DNA of 64,000 bases from Comamonas sp. lk (GCA_945861345.1 CAMATX010000002.1:1-64000); one strand, 5' to 3'. Positions 27,868-37,614 are shown, numbered from the stretch's first letter. Numbers and translations: made by a program. The notes: a model not told the origin generated them from the sequence alone.

Positions 27868-28773
27868 GTGACAGCACCCCGCTCTTGGTGGAAAGTGCGC
27901 CCTGGCCAGCTCAGCGCCAGTGTCGCCTTGCTGCCTCTGGCCATGATCGTGTTGGTGGCCTACGCCGGCACCGTCTTGTGGTCGCTGCGTGTTTCCTTGA
28001 CCGATGCGCGCACCTTCCCCTCTGACGTGTATGTCGGCCTGGCCCAGTACGAGCGCCTCTTTCACAATGAACGTTGGCTTTTGTCACTCAATAACTTGGC
28101 GGTATACGGCCTGTTGTTTATTGGTCTTTGCATGGTGGTCGGGCTATTGCTGGCTGTCTTTATAGACCAAAAGGTTCGCGGTGAAGGGCTGCTACGCACC
28201 GTTTTTTTATACCCCTATGCCATGTCCTTCGTCGCGACCGGTCTGGTTTGGCAATGGTTGCTTAATCCCGAGCTGGGACTGCAAAATGCCGTGCAGACGC
28301 TGGGGTTTGATGGCGTACAAATCGATTGGATCGTAGACCAAGACAAGGTGATGTACACCATCGTGCTTGCCACGGTATGGCAGGCCTCGGGCTTTGTGAT
28401 GGCCTTGTTGTTGGCCGGCTTGCGCAGCATTGACGCGCAAATCTGGAACGCAGCCCGCATTGACGGAATTCCCACTTGGCAGGTGTACACCTTTATCGTT
28501 TTGCCTATGCTGGGCGAGTCCATTGCCACGGTATTTGTACTGTTGCTGACCGCCACCGTGAAACTATTTGACGCGGTGGTTTCGATGACCCAGGGCGGCC
28601 CGGGTAATGCCAGCGAGGTGCCGGCCAAGTTCATCATGGACCACTTGTTTGGCCGGGCCAATTTGGCGCTGGCATCGGCTGGATCGGTGGTCTTGCTGCT
28701 GAGCGTTCTAGCGCTGGTGGCACCGCTTTTGTATGCGCGCAGTCGCTACCAAAAACGCGTAGGCCATCCATGA
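27868..28773 (+). CDS. ABC sugar transporter permease (second system)
   Basis: Multi-TM, WNAARIDGIPTWQVYTFIVLPML EAA motif. Confidence 0.92.
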   Translation: MTAPRSWWKVRPGQLSASVALLPLAMIVLVAYAGTVLWSLRVSLTDARTFPSDVYVGLAQYERLFHNERWLLSLNNLAVYGLLFIGLCMVVGLLLAVFIDQKVRGEGLLRTVFLYPYAMSFVATGLVWQWLLNPELGLQNAVQTLGFDGVQIDWIVDQDKVMYTIVLATVWQASGFVMALLLAGLRSIDAQIWNAARIDGIPTWQVYTFIVLPMLGESIATVFVLLLTATVKLFDAVVSMTQGGPGNASEVPAKFIMDHLFGRANLALASAGSVVLLLSVLALVAPLLYARSRYQKRVGHP

Positions 28774-29627
28774 ACAGCAGGCTCTCTGTGGCGCGTTGGG
28801 GGATTTACTGCTTCTTGCTGGGCGCCGCTCTCTTTTTCCTGCTGCCGGCCTATGTCATGCTGGTCACGTCCCTGAAGTCCATGGACGAAATTCGACTAGG
28901 GCACCTCTTTGCCTTGCCCGCAGAACTCACTATTGAACCCTGGCGAAGCGCCTGGTCCAGCGCCTGCACCGGCCTGAACTGCGAGGGCATCCGAGGCGGT
29001 TTTTGGAACTCGGTGGGCATTGTCATCCCCAGCACCGTAGTACCCATCTTGCTAGGTGCACTCAATGGATATGCGCTCTCGTTTTGGCGTCCGCGGGGAA
29101 GTCAAGCCTTGTTTGCTGTATTGATGGCTGGCGCATTTATCCCAGCGCAGGTGATGATGTACCCGCTGATTCAGATTTTGGCTGTGTTGGGAATTTTTGG
29201 CTCGCTAGCGGGCATTGTCTTGGTTCACACCATATTTAGCATGCCTGTGATGACGCTGCTTTTTCGCAATTACTACTTGTCCATTCCAACCGAGCTGTTC
29301 CATGCTGCCCGCATCGATGGGGGTGGCTTTTTACGCATCTTTTTTGAGCTGGTATTGCCCATGTCAGTGCCTATCGTGACAGTGGCGGCCATCATGCAAA
29401 TCACAGGCGTTTGGAATGACTATATTTTGGGCTTGGTATTTGCAGGTCGCGAACACCTGCCCATGACGGTACAGCTCAACAACATTATCAACACCACGAC
29501 CGGCACCCGCCTATACAACGTCAATATGGCGGCTACGATTTTGACATCGCTGGTGCCCTTGGCGGTGTACTTTGCCTCCGGGCGCTGGTTCGTGCGTGGC
29601 ATCACGGCGGGCGCACTGAAAGGATAA
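28770..29627 (+). CDS. ABC sugar transporter permease (second system)
   Basis: Multi-TM, FHAARIDGGGFLRIFFELVLPMSVP EAA motif. Confidence 0.92.
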   Translation: MNSRLSVARWGIYCFLLGAALFFLLPAYVMLVTSLKSMDEIRLGHLFALPAELTIEPWRSAWSSACTGLNCEGIRGGFWNSVGIVIPSTVVPILLGALNGYALSFWRPRGSQALFAVLMAGAFIPAQVMMYPLIQILAVLGIFGSLAGIVLVHTIFSMPVMTLLFRNYYLSIPTELFHAARIDGGGFLRIFFELVLPMSVPIVTVAAIMQITGVWNDYILGLVFAGREHLPMTVQLNNIINTTTGTRLYNVNMAATILTSLVPLAVYFASGRWFVRGITAGALKG

Positions 29628-29629
29628 GC

Positions 29630-30706
29630 ATGGCCGGCATCAAGATTCATGACCTCCAAATCAGCTACGGCAAGACCACGGTCATCGAGAGCCTGGACCT
29701 TGAGGTGCTTGACGGCGAGTTTTTGGTGCTGTTAGGCCCCTCAGGATGCGGCAAATCCACACTTCTGCACGGCATTGCCGGCTTGCAGGAGGTGTCTGCC
29801 GGCACTATCACCATTGGCGGCGTAGATATGACCCATGCCGACCCCACGGACCGCCAGATTGGCATGGTGTTTCAATCCTATGCGCTCTATCCGACCATGA
29901 CGGTCGAGCGCAATATGTCTTTTTCGCTGAGAGTCAAAGGCTTTTCGCGCCAAGAAATCGCCCGCCGCGTCGGCCGGGCGGCGCAGATGCTGCAATTGAC
30001 CGAACTGTTGCAGCGCAAGCCGGCGCAGCTCTCGGGCGGTCAACGCCAGCGCGTCGCTATCGGGCGGGCATTGGTGCGCGATGCGGGTGTGTTTTTGTTT
30101 GACGAGCCGCTGTCCAATTTGGATGCCCAGTTGCGTACCGAATTGCGCCGCGAGCTCAAATTGCTCCATAAGCGCCTGGGCACCACCATGGTCTACGTGA
30201 CCCACGACCAGGTAGAGGCCATGACTCTGGCCAGCCGCATCGTGGTGATGCGCGCTGGCCACATCGAGCAAATCGGCACGCCGGGCGCCGTCTATGCACG
30301 GCCCAATAACTTGTTTGTAGCCAGTTTCTTAGGGGCCCCGGCTATGAACATGCTCCATGGCACCTTGGTGGCCGCACAAGATAGCACGATGGCGCTGGCG
30401 CTTCAGGGCGGCAACATCGGCCTGGCCGGCTACGCATTTTTGGACGCACCGCAGGCTGCATGCGAAGTCGTCCTGGGCTTGCGGCCTGAATCGCTGCATT
30501 TGGATCCTGCCGGACCCTTTGAAGGCACCGTGGTGTTGGTGGAGCCCATGGGCAATCACAGCGTTTTGTGGATCGACTGGGCCGGTCAACACCTGTCTTG
30601 CCTGCTACCAGGCGGCGTGGCACCCGCGCTGGACTCGGCGCTGCGGTTTGCCATCGACACCACCCAAATTTCGCTGTTTGACCGCCACACCGAGCGGCGC
30701 ATCTAA
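29630..30706 (+). CDS. ABC sugar transporter ATP-binding protein (second system)
   Basis: GPSGCGKSTLLHGIAG, LSGGQRQRVAIGRALVRDAGVFLFDEPLSNLDA. Confidence 0.94.
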   Translation: MAGIKIHDLQISYGKTTVIESLDLEVLDGEFLVLLGPSGCGKSTLLHGIAGLQEVSAGTITIGGVDMTHADPTDRQIGMVFQSYALYPTMTVERNMSFSLRVKGFSRQEIARRVGRAAQMLQLTELLQRKPAQLSGGQRQRVAIGRALVRDAGVFLFDEPLSNLDAQLRTELRRELKLLHKRLGTTMVYVTHDQVEAMTLASRIVVMRAGHIEQIGTPGAVYARPNNLFVASFLGAPAMNMLHGTLVAAQDSTMALALQGGNIGLAGYAFLDAPQAACEVVLGLRPESLHLDPAGPFEGTVVLVEPMGNHSVLWIDWAGQHLSCLLPGGVAPALDSALRFAIDTTQISLFDRHTERRI

Positions 30707-30744
30707 GTCCGCCCTTTGGCGCTATTTTGTAAGGAGTCCAGGCC

Positions 30745-32235
30745 ATGTCTTTTGCATCGCTTCAAACCATGGCCCCGGCCGGCTTTGCGCGCCGCTGGGT
30801 TATGCACGGTGTGCGGTGGGTGATGACCCTGACCTGGGCAGCGTGTGCGTTTATGTCGGTGGCCCAGGCTGCGCCAAAGACCGCCGCTGTGCGGGCGTGG
30901 ATCACCACCACGGACCAGGTCCACCTGCTGGCGTCCGCACCTGCGCAGGCTTTTGGTAAAAGGGCCGCGCTTGATTTGGATATCGAGGTTGATGCTCAAC
31001 AGCGCTTCCAAACCATGGTGGGCTTTGGCGCCAACATTACCGACGCTTCGGCATGGCTGATACAGCAACGCATGAGCCCGACGCAACGCAAAGCTCTTTT
31101 GGATGATTTGTTTGGCAAGCCCCCGGGCATCGGCCTGAGTTTTACCCGTCTGACGATTGGAGCTTCAGACTTTTCGCGCAGCCATTACAGCTTGGACGAT
31201 GTACCTGCGGGCGAAAGCGACTTTGCGATGGAAAGATTTTCCATCGAACCGATGCGCGCAGACGTGCTGCCCGTCGTGCACGAGGCACAGCGCATCAACC
31301 CGGCGCTGCAAATAATGGCCAGCCCCTGGAGCGCCCCGGCCTGGATGAAAAGTAGCGGCAGTCTGGTCCGAGGAACCCTACGACCCGAGGCCTACGGCGC
31401 CTTTGCCGCCTACCTAGGCAAATTTGCCGACGCGATGCAGGCCGAGGGCCTGCCGTTGTTTGCACTGACATTGCAAAACGAGCCGCACTTTGAACCCGAG
31501 GATTACCCCGGCATGCGTTTGATGCCAACAGCGCGGGCGCAATTGATCGCCGAGCATGTAGGACCGCTACTGGCCCGACGCGCACAACCTGTCAAGCTCT
31601 TGGACTGGGACCACAATTGGGACGAGTTCAATGCGCCCCTGGAAGTACTGGCCGACCCCCGTGCCAACCGCTTTGTAGCGGGTGTGGCCTGGCACTGCTA
31701 TGGCGGCGAAGTCAGCGCGCAAAGCAAAGTCCACGCAGCGTACCCGGACAAAGAGACCTATTTCACCGAATGTTCGGGTGGTCAATGGAAGCCGCATTGG
31801 CGAGAAACACTGCCCTGGTTTATGCGCCACCTCATCATCGGCACCACGCGCGGCTGGGCCAAGGGCGTACTTTTATGGAATATCGCTCTGGACGAGAACC
31901 ACGGCCCGCACCTGGGCGGCTGCAAAGACTGCCGTGGCGTGGTCACCATCGACAGCCGCAGCGGCGCCGTGACGCGCAACTTTGACTACTACGCACTGGC
32001 CCATGCCAGCCGCTTCGTGCGTCCCGGCGCGGTGCGCATCGGATCGACGGGGGAGCTCGATGGCCTGGAAAGCGTCGCCTTCCAAAATACTGACGACCAG
32101 TCCATCGCGCTGATCGTGCTCAATGGGGCCAGCCGGACCCGCAAGTTCTCGATAAGTTTTCGCAGCCAACGTTTTCACCACGCCATGGAGGCAGCCAGCG
32201 TAGCTACCTTTGTTTGGGCTGGGCGCCCTGAATGA
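30745..32235 (+). CDS. GH30 family glycosidase (beta-1,6-glucanase or glucocerebrosidase-like), exported
   Basis: MVGFGANITDASAW, TLQNEPHFEPEDYPGM (acid/base), YFTECSGGQW (nucleophile), C-terminal beta domain. Confidence 0.92.
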   Translation: MSFASLQTMAPAGFARRWVMHGVRWVMTLTWAACAFMSVAQAAPKTAAVRAWITTTDQVHLLASAPAQAFGKRAALDLDIEVDAQQRFQTMVGFGANITDASAWLIQQRMSPTQRKALLDDLFGKPPGIGLSFTRLTIGASDFSRSHYSLDDVPAGESDFAMERFSIEPMRADVLPVVHEAQRINPALQIMASPWSAPAWMKSSGSLVRGTLRPEAYGAFAAYLGKFADAMQAEGLPLFALTLQNEPHFEPEDYPGMRLMPTARAQLIAEHVGPLLARRAQPVKLLDWDHNWDEFNAPLEVLADPRANRFVAGVAWHCYGGEVSAQSKVHAAYPDKETYFTECSGGQWKPHWRETLPWFMRHLIIGTTRGWAKGVLLWNIALDENHGPHLGGCKDCRGVVTIDSRSGAVTRNFDYYALAHASRFVRPGAVRIGSTGELDGLESVAFQNTDDQSIALIVLNGASRTRKFSISFRSQRFHHAMEAASVATFVWAGRPE

Positions 32236-32278
32236 CCTGGACTAGCTCCCCGAGCACCTATATCAACGAAAGGCACTT

Positions 32279-33571
32279 ATGTTGCATCGTATCGCTATCC
32301 TGACCCGACGCACATGCACCGGCTTGCTTGCCGCTGCCCTGCTCCTTCCCTTTGCAGCCTTTGCCCAAAACCAGGTTTTTCTCCAGGCGCAGGGCACGCG
32401 CTGGGCGCGCTCGGACGGCGCAGCAATTGAGCTGCGGGGTACCAACCTGGGCACCTGGCTGCTGCCCGAGTTCTGGATGCTGGGCTACCCGGACGACGCA
32501 CCAGTGAACGACCAATGCAAGCTTGAGGCCGTGTTGGACAAACGCTTTGGCTACGCACAGCGCCAGCGTCTGCTGACGGTCTTTCGGGAAAACTGGATGC
32601 GAGAGCGCGATTGGGACCTCATTGGGTCCTTCGGGCTTAATTTGGTGCGTCTGCCCTTTTTATGGAGCGTCATCGAAGACGAACGCCGCCCAGGCCATTT
32701 GCGGCCCGATGCATGGCGCTACCTTGATGCAGCCATTGCACAAGCCAAAGCGCGCGGCATGTATGTGGTGCTCGATTTGCACGGCACGGTGGGCGCCCAA
32801 GGCAAGGAACACCACAGTGGCTGTGCCAACCGAAACCTGCTCTGGAGCCGGCCTGATTACCAGGCGCGTACCGCATGGCTTTGGCAACAAATCGCCAAGC
32901 GCTACAAAAACGAGCCTGTCGTGGCCGCCTATGGTCTGCTCAACGAGCCCTGGGGTAGTTCGGACGCCCAGTTGGTAGAAGTGGTGCGCGGGCTGTACGC
33001 CGATATCCGCAAGATCGACACGCGCCATATCATTTTGCTGCCCGACCACCCCAAAGGCATTGGCGCTTATGGCAACCCGGCGGACCTGGGCATGCACAAC
33101 GTCGTTTTCGAGACCCACCCCTACCCGGGGCACTTCGGCTGGGCCCAGCCGGGCTTGGAAGTGCACCGCAATTGGCTAGGCTGTTTACCGGATGGGGGCG
33201 GGCTATGCGACTGGAAAAAGCGCATGGCAGCCATCCAAACACCGCTTTTCATGGGGGAGTTCCAGCCCTGGGCCGACATGGATTCACCGTTGGGCGGCCA
33301 AATAACGCGAGCCAGCTTTGACGCCTACGCCGCCCAAGGCTGGGCCAGCGCAGTGTGGTCATACAAAATGGTTCGCGCGCAAAACAAGGCTGCCTCGTCG
33401 GTCTGGGGCTTGGTCATGAACGCCGATGACGCGCCCGTGCCACAACTGGACTTTCGCAAAGCATCGCTACAAGAGATTGAAAGCCTTTTTAAGCTCTACG
33501 GCAGTATGCGCTACCGCGTGCGCACCGAGGTGCGTGATGCACTGCAAAGCAGTACGGCCGCCCCGCTTTAG
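32279..33571 (+). CDS. GH5 family beta-glucanase (exo-1,3-glucanase-like), exported
   Basis: Signal peptide FAAFAQN; RGTNLGTWLLPE, YGLLNEPWGSS, LFMGEFQPW. Confidence 0.88.
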   Translation: MLHRIAILTRRTCTGLLAAALLLPFAAFAQNQVFLQAQGTRWARSDGAAIELRGTNLGTWLLPEFWMLGYPDDAPVNDQCKLEAVLDKRFGYAQRQRLLTVFRENWMRERDWDLIGSFGLNLVRLPFLWSVIEDERRPGHLRPDAWRYLDAAIAQAKARGMYVVLDLHGTVGAQGKEHHSGCANRNLLWSRPDYQARTAWLWQQIAKRYKNEPVVAAYGLLNEPWGSSDAQLVEVVRGLYADIRKIDTRHIILLPDHPKGIGAYGNPADLGMHNVVFETHPYPGHFGWAQPGLEVHRNWLGCLPDGGGLCDWKKRMAAIQTPLFMGEFQPWADMDSPLGGQITRASFDAYAAQGWASAVWSYKMVRAQNKAASSVWGLVMNADDAPVPQLDFRKASLQEIESLFKLYGSMRYRVRTEVRDALQSSTAAPL

Positions 33572-34755
33572 GCAGACACCAGCAATCGGGCCAGCTTGCC
33601 CTTGACCACCGGCACCGTCAGCATGGTGCTGGCCAGGGCCATCAGCAAGAGTGCGGTAAAGGCGTCGTTGGAAATAATGCCTTTGTCCAGCAAGATGTTG
33701 CAAAAAATAATCATGATCAAGGCCTTGGTCTGCAGCAACCAGCCGATCAAAGAGGCTTCGCCCCGTTTCCAACCCAGAATCCGCCCGGCCAGGTGCACGC
33801 CCAGCAACTTGCCGCTCACCGCAGCTAGCAGCAACCAGGCAGCAGCTACAAATACAGCACTCCCGCCTAGCCCCCATTGCGTACGCAGGCCGGTGCTGAG
33901 AAAAAACACCGGCATCATGAGCAACAATACATTGTTGCGCAGCGCATCGCGCTGAGCTTGGTCGATGGCGTGCGCATCAATGACCACACCGGCCAAAAAT
34001 GCACCCACCATAAAGTGCAAGCCCGCCACATCGGCGGCCAGGGCGCATAAAGCGAGCCAGACCAGCCCTAGGTAGAGCCGATCGCGCACCGGTACGCGCG
34101 GCATGATCGCCCGCAGACACCAAGACAGCAGTACGAACAAGAGCAGAAAAACCAGCTGCAAGCCGGCCCGCTGGTAGTCCATCAGGATCAAGGCCAGGAC
34201 GCCCCAAATCAGGATATCGTCCAAACTGGCGTAACGAAGAATGCGCTGGCCCAAGTCGGTGCGCAGGATGTGCAGCTTTTCCAAAAACAAAACCAGAATG
34301 GGTAGGGCGGTCACAGCACAAGACATCGCTACACCCAGCACAAACTGCCACTGGGTCGCGGTCGGCCCCATCCAACCGGGCTCCAAAACCATGGCGTAGG
34401 CGGCGACGCAACCCAAGACCAGGGGTGAGCCCAGGGCCAGGGCGGCGGTGATCACACTTTCGCGCCGGTGTGTCCAGGCTTGTGCCAAGTCCAGCTCCAA
34501 ACCCGCAAGCCAGACAAAAAGCATCACGCCCCACCAGGCTAGGCCGTTCAAGCTGCCTAGCACGGACGGCGTAAATAGGGCTTGGTACACCTGTGGGAAT
34601 TGCGCCCCCAGCACACCTGGCCCTAGCAAAATTCCACCAACGATCTGCACTACCACCAAGGGTGCAAAATTCTCGGTGTTGCCGAGGCGCCATACAAGAT
34701 ACGGCAAGCTGAATATGACGAGCAGTGCGGCAAGAAACAGCTCGGAGGTGCTCAC
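33568..34755 (-). CDS. Cation:proton antiporter (CPA2/KefB-like)
   Basis: ~11 TM segments; start overlaps the upstream lacI-2 stop. Confidence 0.85.
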   Translation of the reverse strand: MSTSELFLAALLVIFSLPYLVWRLGNTENFAPLVVVQIVGGILLGPGVLGAQFPQVYQALFTPSVLGSLNGLAWWGVMLFVWLAGLELDLAQAWTHRRESVITAALALGSPLVLGCVAAYAMVLEPGWMGPTATQWQFVLGVAMSCAVTALPILVLFLEKLHILRTDLGQRILRYASLDDILIWGVLALILMDYQRAGLQLVFLLLFVLLSWCLRAIMPRVPVRDRLYLGLVWLALCALAADVAGLHFMVGAFLAGVVIDAHAIDQAQRDALRNNVLLLMMPVFFLSTGLRTQWGLGGSAVFVAAAWLLLAAVSGKLLGVHLAGRILGWKRGEASLIGWLLQTKALIMIIFCNILLDKGIISNDAFTALLLMALASTMLTVPVVKGKLARLLVSA

Positions 34756-35822
34756 GGCCGCGCTTTGCTTGTTTTGGGGCTCGGCGCCTGGCTGGACTCG
34801 CGAATCAGCAGTTGGGGCGCAGGCAGTACCGCGTCGGGCACGGTGCCGGCGATCAGCTGCAAAACCGAGGCAGCGGCCATGCGCCCGAGTTCATAGGCCG
34901 GCTGCTGAATGGTACTTAGGGGTGGCGTGGCATACATCGAGGTGGGCAGATCGTCAAAACCCACCAAAGACACATCATCGGGCACTTTCAGACCATGGCG
35001 AAACAGGCTGAGCGCGGCGCCAGCGGCCATCTGGTCGTTGGCGGCAAAAATGGCTGTGAAAGCCTGCCCTTCGTCTAACAAGCGGTCTACGGCTTGCTGA
35101 CCGCTGATTTCGTAATAGCGCCCCGGCACCACCAAAGCAGGGTCAAACGGGACGCCGGCACCCTCAAGGGCTGCGCGATAGCCGCGCATGCGCTCGGCCG
35201 CGTCGGGGTGCTCCTGGTCGCCCGCAATAAAAGCGATACGGGTATGGCCCAAGTCCAGCAAGTGGCGCGTGGCCATAAAGCCACCAGTGTAGTTATCAAA
35301 ATTGAGCGCGAAAAGGCCCGGCGCTTGCAGGCTGCGGCCAGACACCACCACCGGCAAGCTCTTGGCGCACTCCTGTAGCACGCTGTCTGACAGGCGCGGC
35401 AAGAGCACCACAATGCCATCGACCCGGCGTGAGCGCAATACGTCCAGGCAACGCGCCTCGGCCTCCGGATCCCAATGGGCGCTCATAAACATCGGGCTGT
35501 AGCCGGCGGGATCCAAGGCGTCCTCGATGCCGCGCAAGGCGGCTCCGTAAAACGGGCTGTCGATGGCCTGCGTCACCACGCCAATGCTGAATGTCTTGCC
35601 CCCGGCCAGGCCGCGGGCCAAGGGGTTGGGCACGAAACCCAGCGTGGTGGTTGCCTCCAGCACCGCTGCCCGCTTGGCTTCGCTGACCACTGCGGTGCCG
35701 TTCAGAATACGCGAGACCGTGCTCGGCGAGACACCCGCGCGACGCGCAACCATGTCCAAGGTGACGGTGATGCGCTCGGGGTCGGCAAGCGGCTCGGGAG
35801 GGGAAGGCGTGGGCTTTTTCAT
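34752..35822 (-). CDS. LacI-family transcriptional regulator (regulator 2)
   Basis: VTLDMVARRAGVSPSTVSRILNGTAVVSEAKRAAVLEATTTLGFVPNPLARGL HTH; likely start MKKPTPSPPEPLADPERI at 35822. Confidence 0.94.
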   Translation of the reverse strand: MKKPTPSPPEPLADPERITVTLDMVARRAGVSPSTVSRILNGTAVVSEAKRAAVLEATTTLGFVPNPLARGLAGGKTFSIGVVTQAIDSPFYGAALRGIEDALDPAGYSPMFMSAHWDPEAEARCLDVLRSRRVDGIVVLLPRLSDSVLQECAKSLPVVVSGRSLQAPGLFALNFDNYTGGFMATRHLLDLGHTRIAFIAGDQEHPDAAERMRGYRAALEGAGVPFDPALVVPGRYYEISGQQAVDRLLDEGQAFTAIFAANDQMAAGAALSLFRHGLKVPDDVSLVGFDDLPTSMYATPPLSTIQQPAYELGRMAAASVLQLIAGTVPDAVLPAPQLLIRESSQAPSPKTSKARP

Positions 35823-35869
35823 GCGTAGCGGGTGATACGGGGCCGGTTCAAGCGGTTTTAGATTGATTT

Positions 35870-35883
35870 TGAAAGCGCATTCA
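35870..35883. promoter_or_regulatory. LacI-family operator TGAAAGCGCATTCA between lacI-2 and gspC
   Basis: 13/14 match to TGAAAGCGCTTTCA in the divergent promoter. Confidence 0.65.
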
Positions 35884-35929
35884 ATCTTATACGCATTGGG
35901 TCGGCACCCCTGAGAGGGATAATCCGCGC

Positions 35930-36367
35930 ATGGCTCCCTCTTCCCCTCCCACCTGGTGGCTGCGTAGCAGCACATTTGTTGTCGCCGCGCTGGCAGGTGC
36001 CAGCGCCGTGTGGTGGGTTTTGCAACTGCGCGGTGGCACAGCCCAGGTGCCGGCAGTGCCGCCTTTTGTGGCCGCCCAGGCCGAACCGGCGGCGCTCCTG
36101 GCTATCCTGGGCGCCCATGAAAACGCCGGTCCCGCTGCCGCGCCGGGTAACGTGGCCATCGACCTGATCGGCGTTGTTACCGGCCCTGCTGGCAAAGGCT
36201 ATGCCTTGTTGTCGGTGGCAGGCGCTCCTGCCAAGGCCTTTGGCCTTGGGGCAACCGTGGCGCCAGGCCTGGTTTTGCAGTCGCTGATGCCGCGCGGCGC
36301 GGCGCTGGGGCCCTCCGGCGGTAGCGCGTCCGTACAGTTAAGCCTGCCTGCGTTGGCAAAGCCTTGA
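35930..36367 (+). CDS. gspC: Type II secretion system protein GspC (HR domain, no PDZ)
   Basis: N-terminal TM then VAIDLIGVVTGPAGKGYALLSVAGAPAKAFGLGATVAPGLVLQSLMPRGAALG, the GspC homology-region pattern. Confidence 0.85.
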   Translation: MAPSSPPTWWLRSSTFVVAALAGASAVWWVLQLRGGTAQVPAVPPFVAAQAEPAALLAILGAHENAGPAAAPGNVAIDLIGVVTGPAGKGYALLSVAGAPAKAFGLGATVAPGLVLQSLMPRGAALGPSGGSASVQLSLPALAKP

Positions 36368-36481
36368 CCCTAAGGCCTGCCGCCCAGTGCGCTTTTAGCG
36401 GGCGTGGGTGTTTGCAGCCCTAAGCCCTTGAGGTAAGCTTAGCCCCTTAGGGGCCTACTTCCCCCAGACAGGAGCAACTTC

Positions 36482-37612
36482 ATGCAAATAGGCGTACCCG
36501 CCGAAACCGTCTCGGGCGAGACCCGGGTTGCGGCGACCCCTGAAACCGTCAAAAAGCTGGTCGCCCAAGGCCATGCCGTCAAAGTGCAAAGCCAGGCAGG
36601 CCTGGCAGCGAGCGTGACCGACGATGCCTACGTAGCCGCAGGCGCTGAAATCACCGATGCTGCAGGTGCATTGGGTACCGAGCTGGTGCTCAAGGTACGC
36701 GCACCGTCAGCCACTGAGTTGACGCACATGAAATCTGGCAGCGCACTGGTGGGCATGCTCAACCCCTTTGATGCCGACGGTTTGCAGCGTATCGCCGCCG
36801 CCGGTTTGACCAGCTTTGCCCTGGAGGCCGCCCCGCGCACCACGCGGGCGCAGAGCATGGACGTGTTGTCCTCGCAGGCCAATATCGCCGGTTACAAAGC
36901 CGTGATGATGGCGGCCGACAAATACCAACGATTTTTCCCCATGTTGATGACCGCAGCCGGTACCGTCAAGGCCGCGCGGGTGGTGATTCTGGGTGTCGGC
37001 GTCGCCGGTTTGCAGGCGATTGCCACGGCCAAGCGTTTAGGCGCTGTGATCGAAGCCTCGGACGTGCGCCCCAGCGTGAAAGAGCAGGTCGAGTCGCTCG
37101 GTGCCAAGTTCATCGACGTGCCTTATGAAACTGCGGAAGAAAAAGAAGCTGCCGAAGGCGTGGGCGGTTATGCGCGGCCCATGCCAGCGAGCTGGCTGGA
37201 TCGCCAGAAGGTGGAAGTGGCCAAGCGCGTGGCACAAGCCGATGCCGTGATTTCCACCGCCTTGATCCCCGGTCGTGCAGCGCCCGTGTTGATCACCGAG
37301 GACATGGTCAAAAGCATGAAGCCCGGTTCGGTCATCATCGACTTGGCCGCTGGCAAAGGCGCCAATGGTGTGGGCGGCAACTGCCCCTTAAGCGAAGCCG
37401 ACCGCACCGTGGTCAAACACGGTGTCACGCTGGTGGGTGAAACCAATTTGCCTGCGCTGGTGGCCGCAGACGCGTCTGCGCTGTATGCACGCAATGTGCT
37501 GGATTTTTTGAAACTGGTGCTGCCCAAGGACAAGGGCTTTACCGTTGACATGGAAGACGACATCGTGGCGGCCTGCCTGATGACTCAGGGCGGCGACGTC
37601 AAAAGGAAATAA
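36482..37612 (+). CDS. pntA: NAD(P) transhydrogenase subunit alpha part 1
   Basis: [26 protein letters not shown]; followed by pntAB and pntB. Confidence 0.95.
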   Translation: MQIGVPAETVSGETRVAATPETVKKLVAQGHAVKVQSQAGLAASVTDDAYVAAGAEITDAAGALGTELVLKVRAPSATELTHMKSGSALVGMLNPFDADGLQRIAAAGLTSFALEAAPRTTRAQSMDVLSSQANIAGYKAVMMAADKYQRFFPMLMTAAGTVKAARVVILGVGVAGLQAIATAKRLGAVIEASDVRPSVKEQVESLGAKFIDVPYETAEEKEAAEGVGGYARPMPASWLDRQKVEVAKRVAQADAVISTALIPGRAAPVLITEDMVKSMKPGSVIIDLAAGKGANGVGGNCPLSEADRTVVKHGVTLVGETNLPALVAADASALYARNVLDFLKLVLPKDKGFTVDMEDDIVAACLMTQGGDVKRK

Positions 37613-37614
37613 GC

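Larger units (their letters stand above)
5984..35930. other. Beta-glucan (laminarin-like) utilisation island lying between gspG and gspC
   Basis: Contiguous GH81, GH17, GH1 x2, GH30, GH5, two ABC sugar importers, TonB receptor, porin, glycan-binding lipoprotein and two LacI regulators, flanked by T2SS genes. Confidence 0.8.

Noticed and set aside
36442-36454. GCCCCTTAGGGGC palindrome upstream of pntA as another CTAG-class site
   Set aside because: Arm order differs from CTAGGGG-AAA-CCCCTAG and it is outside the glucan island; probably unrelated.
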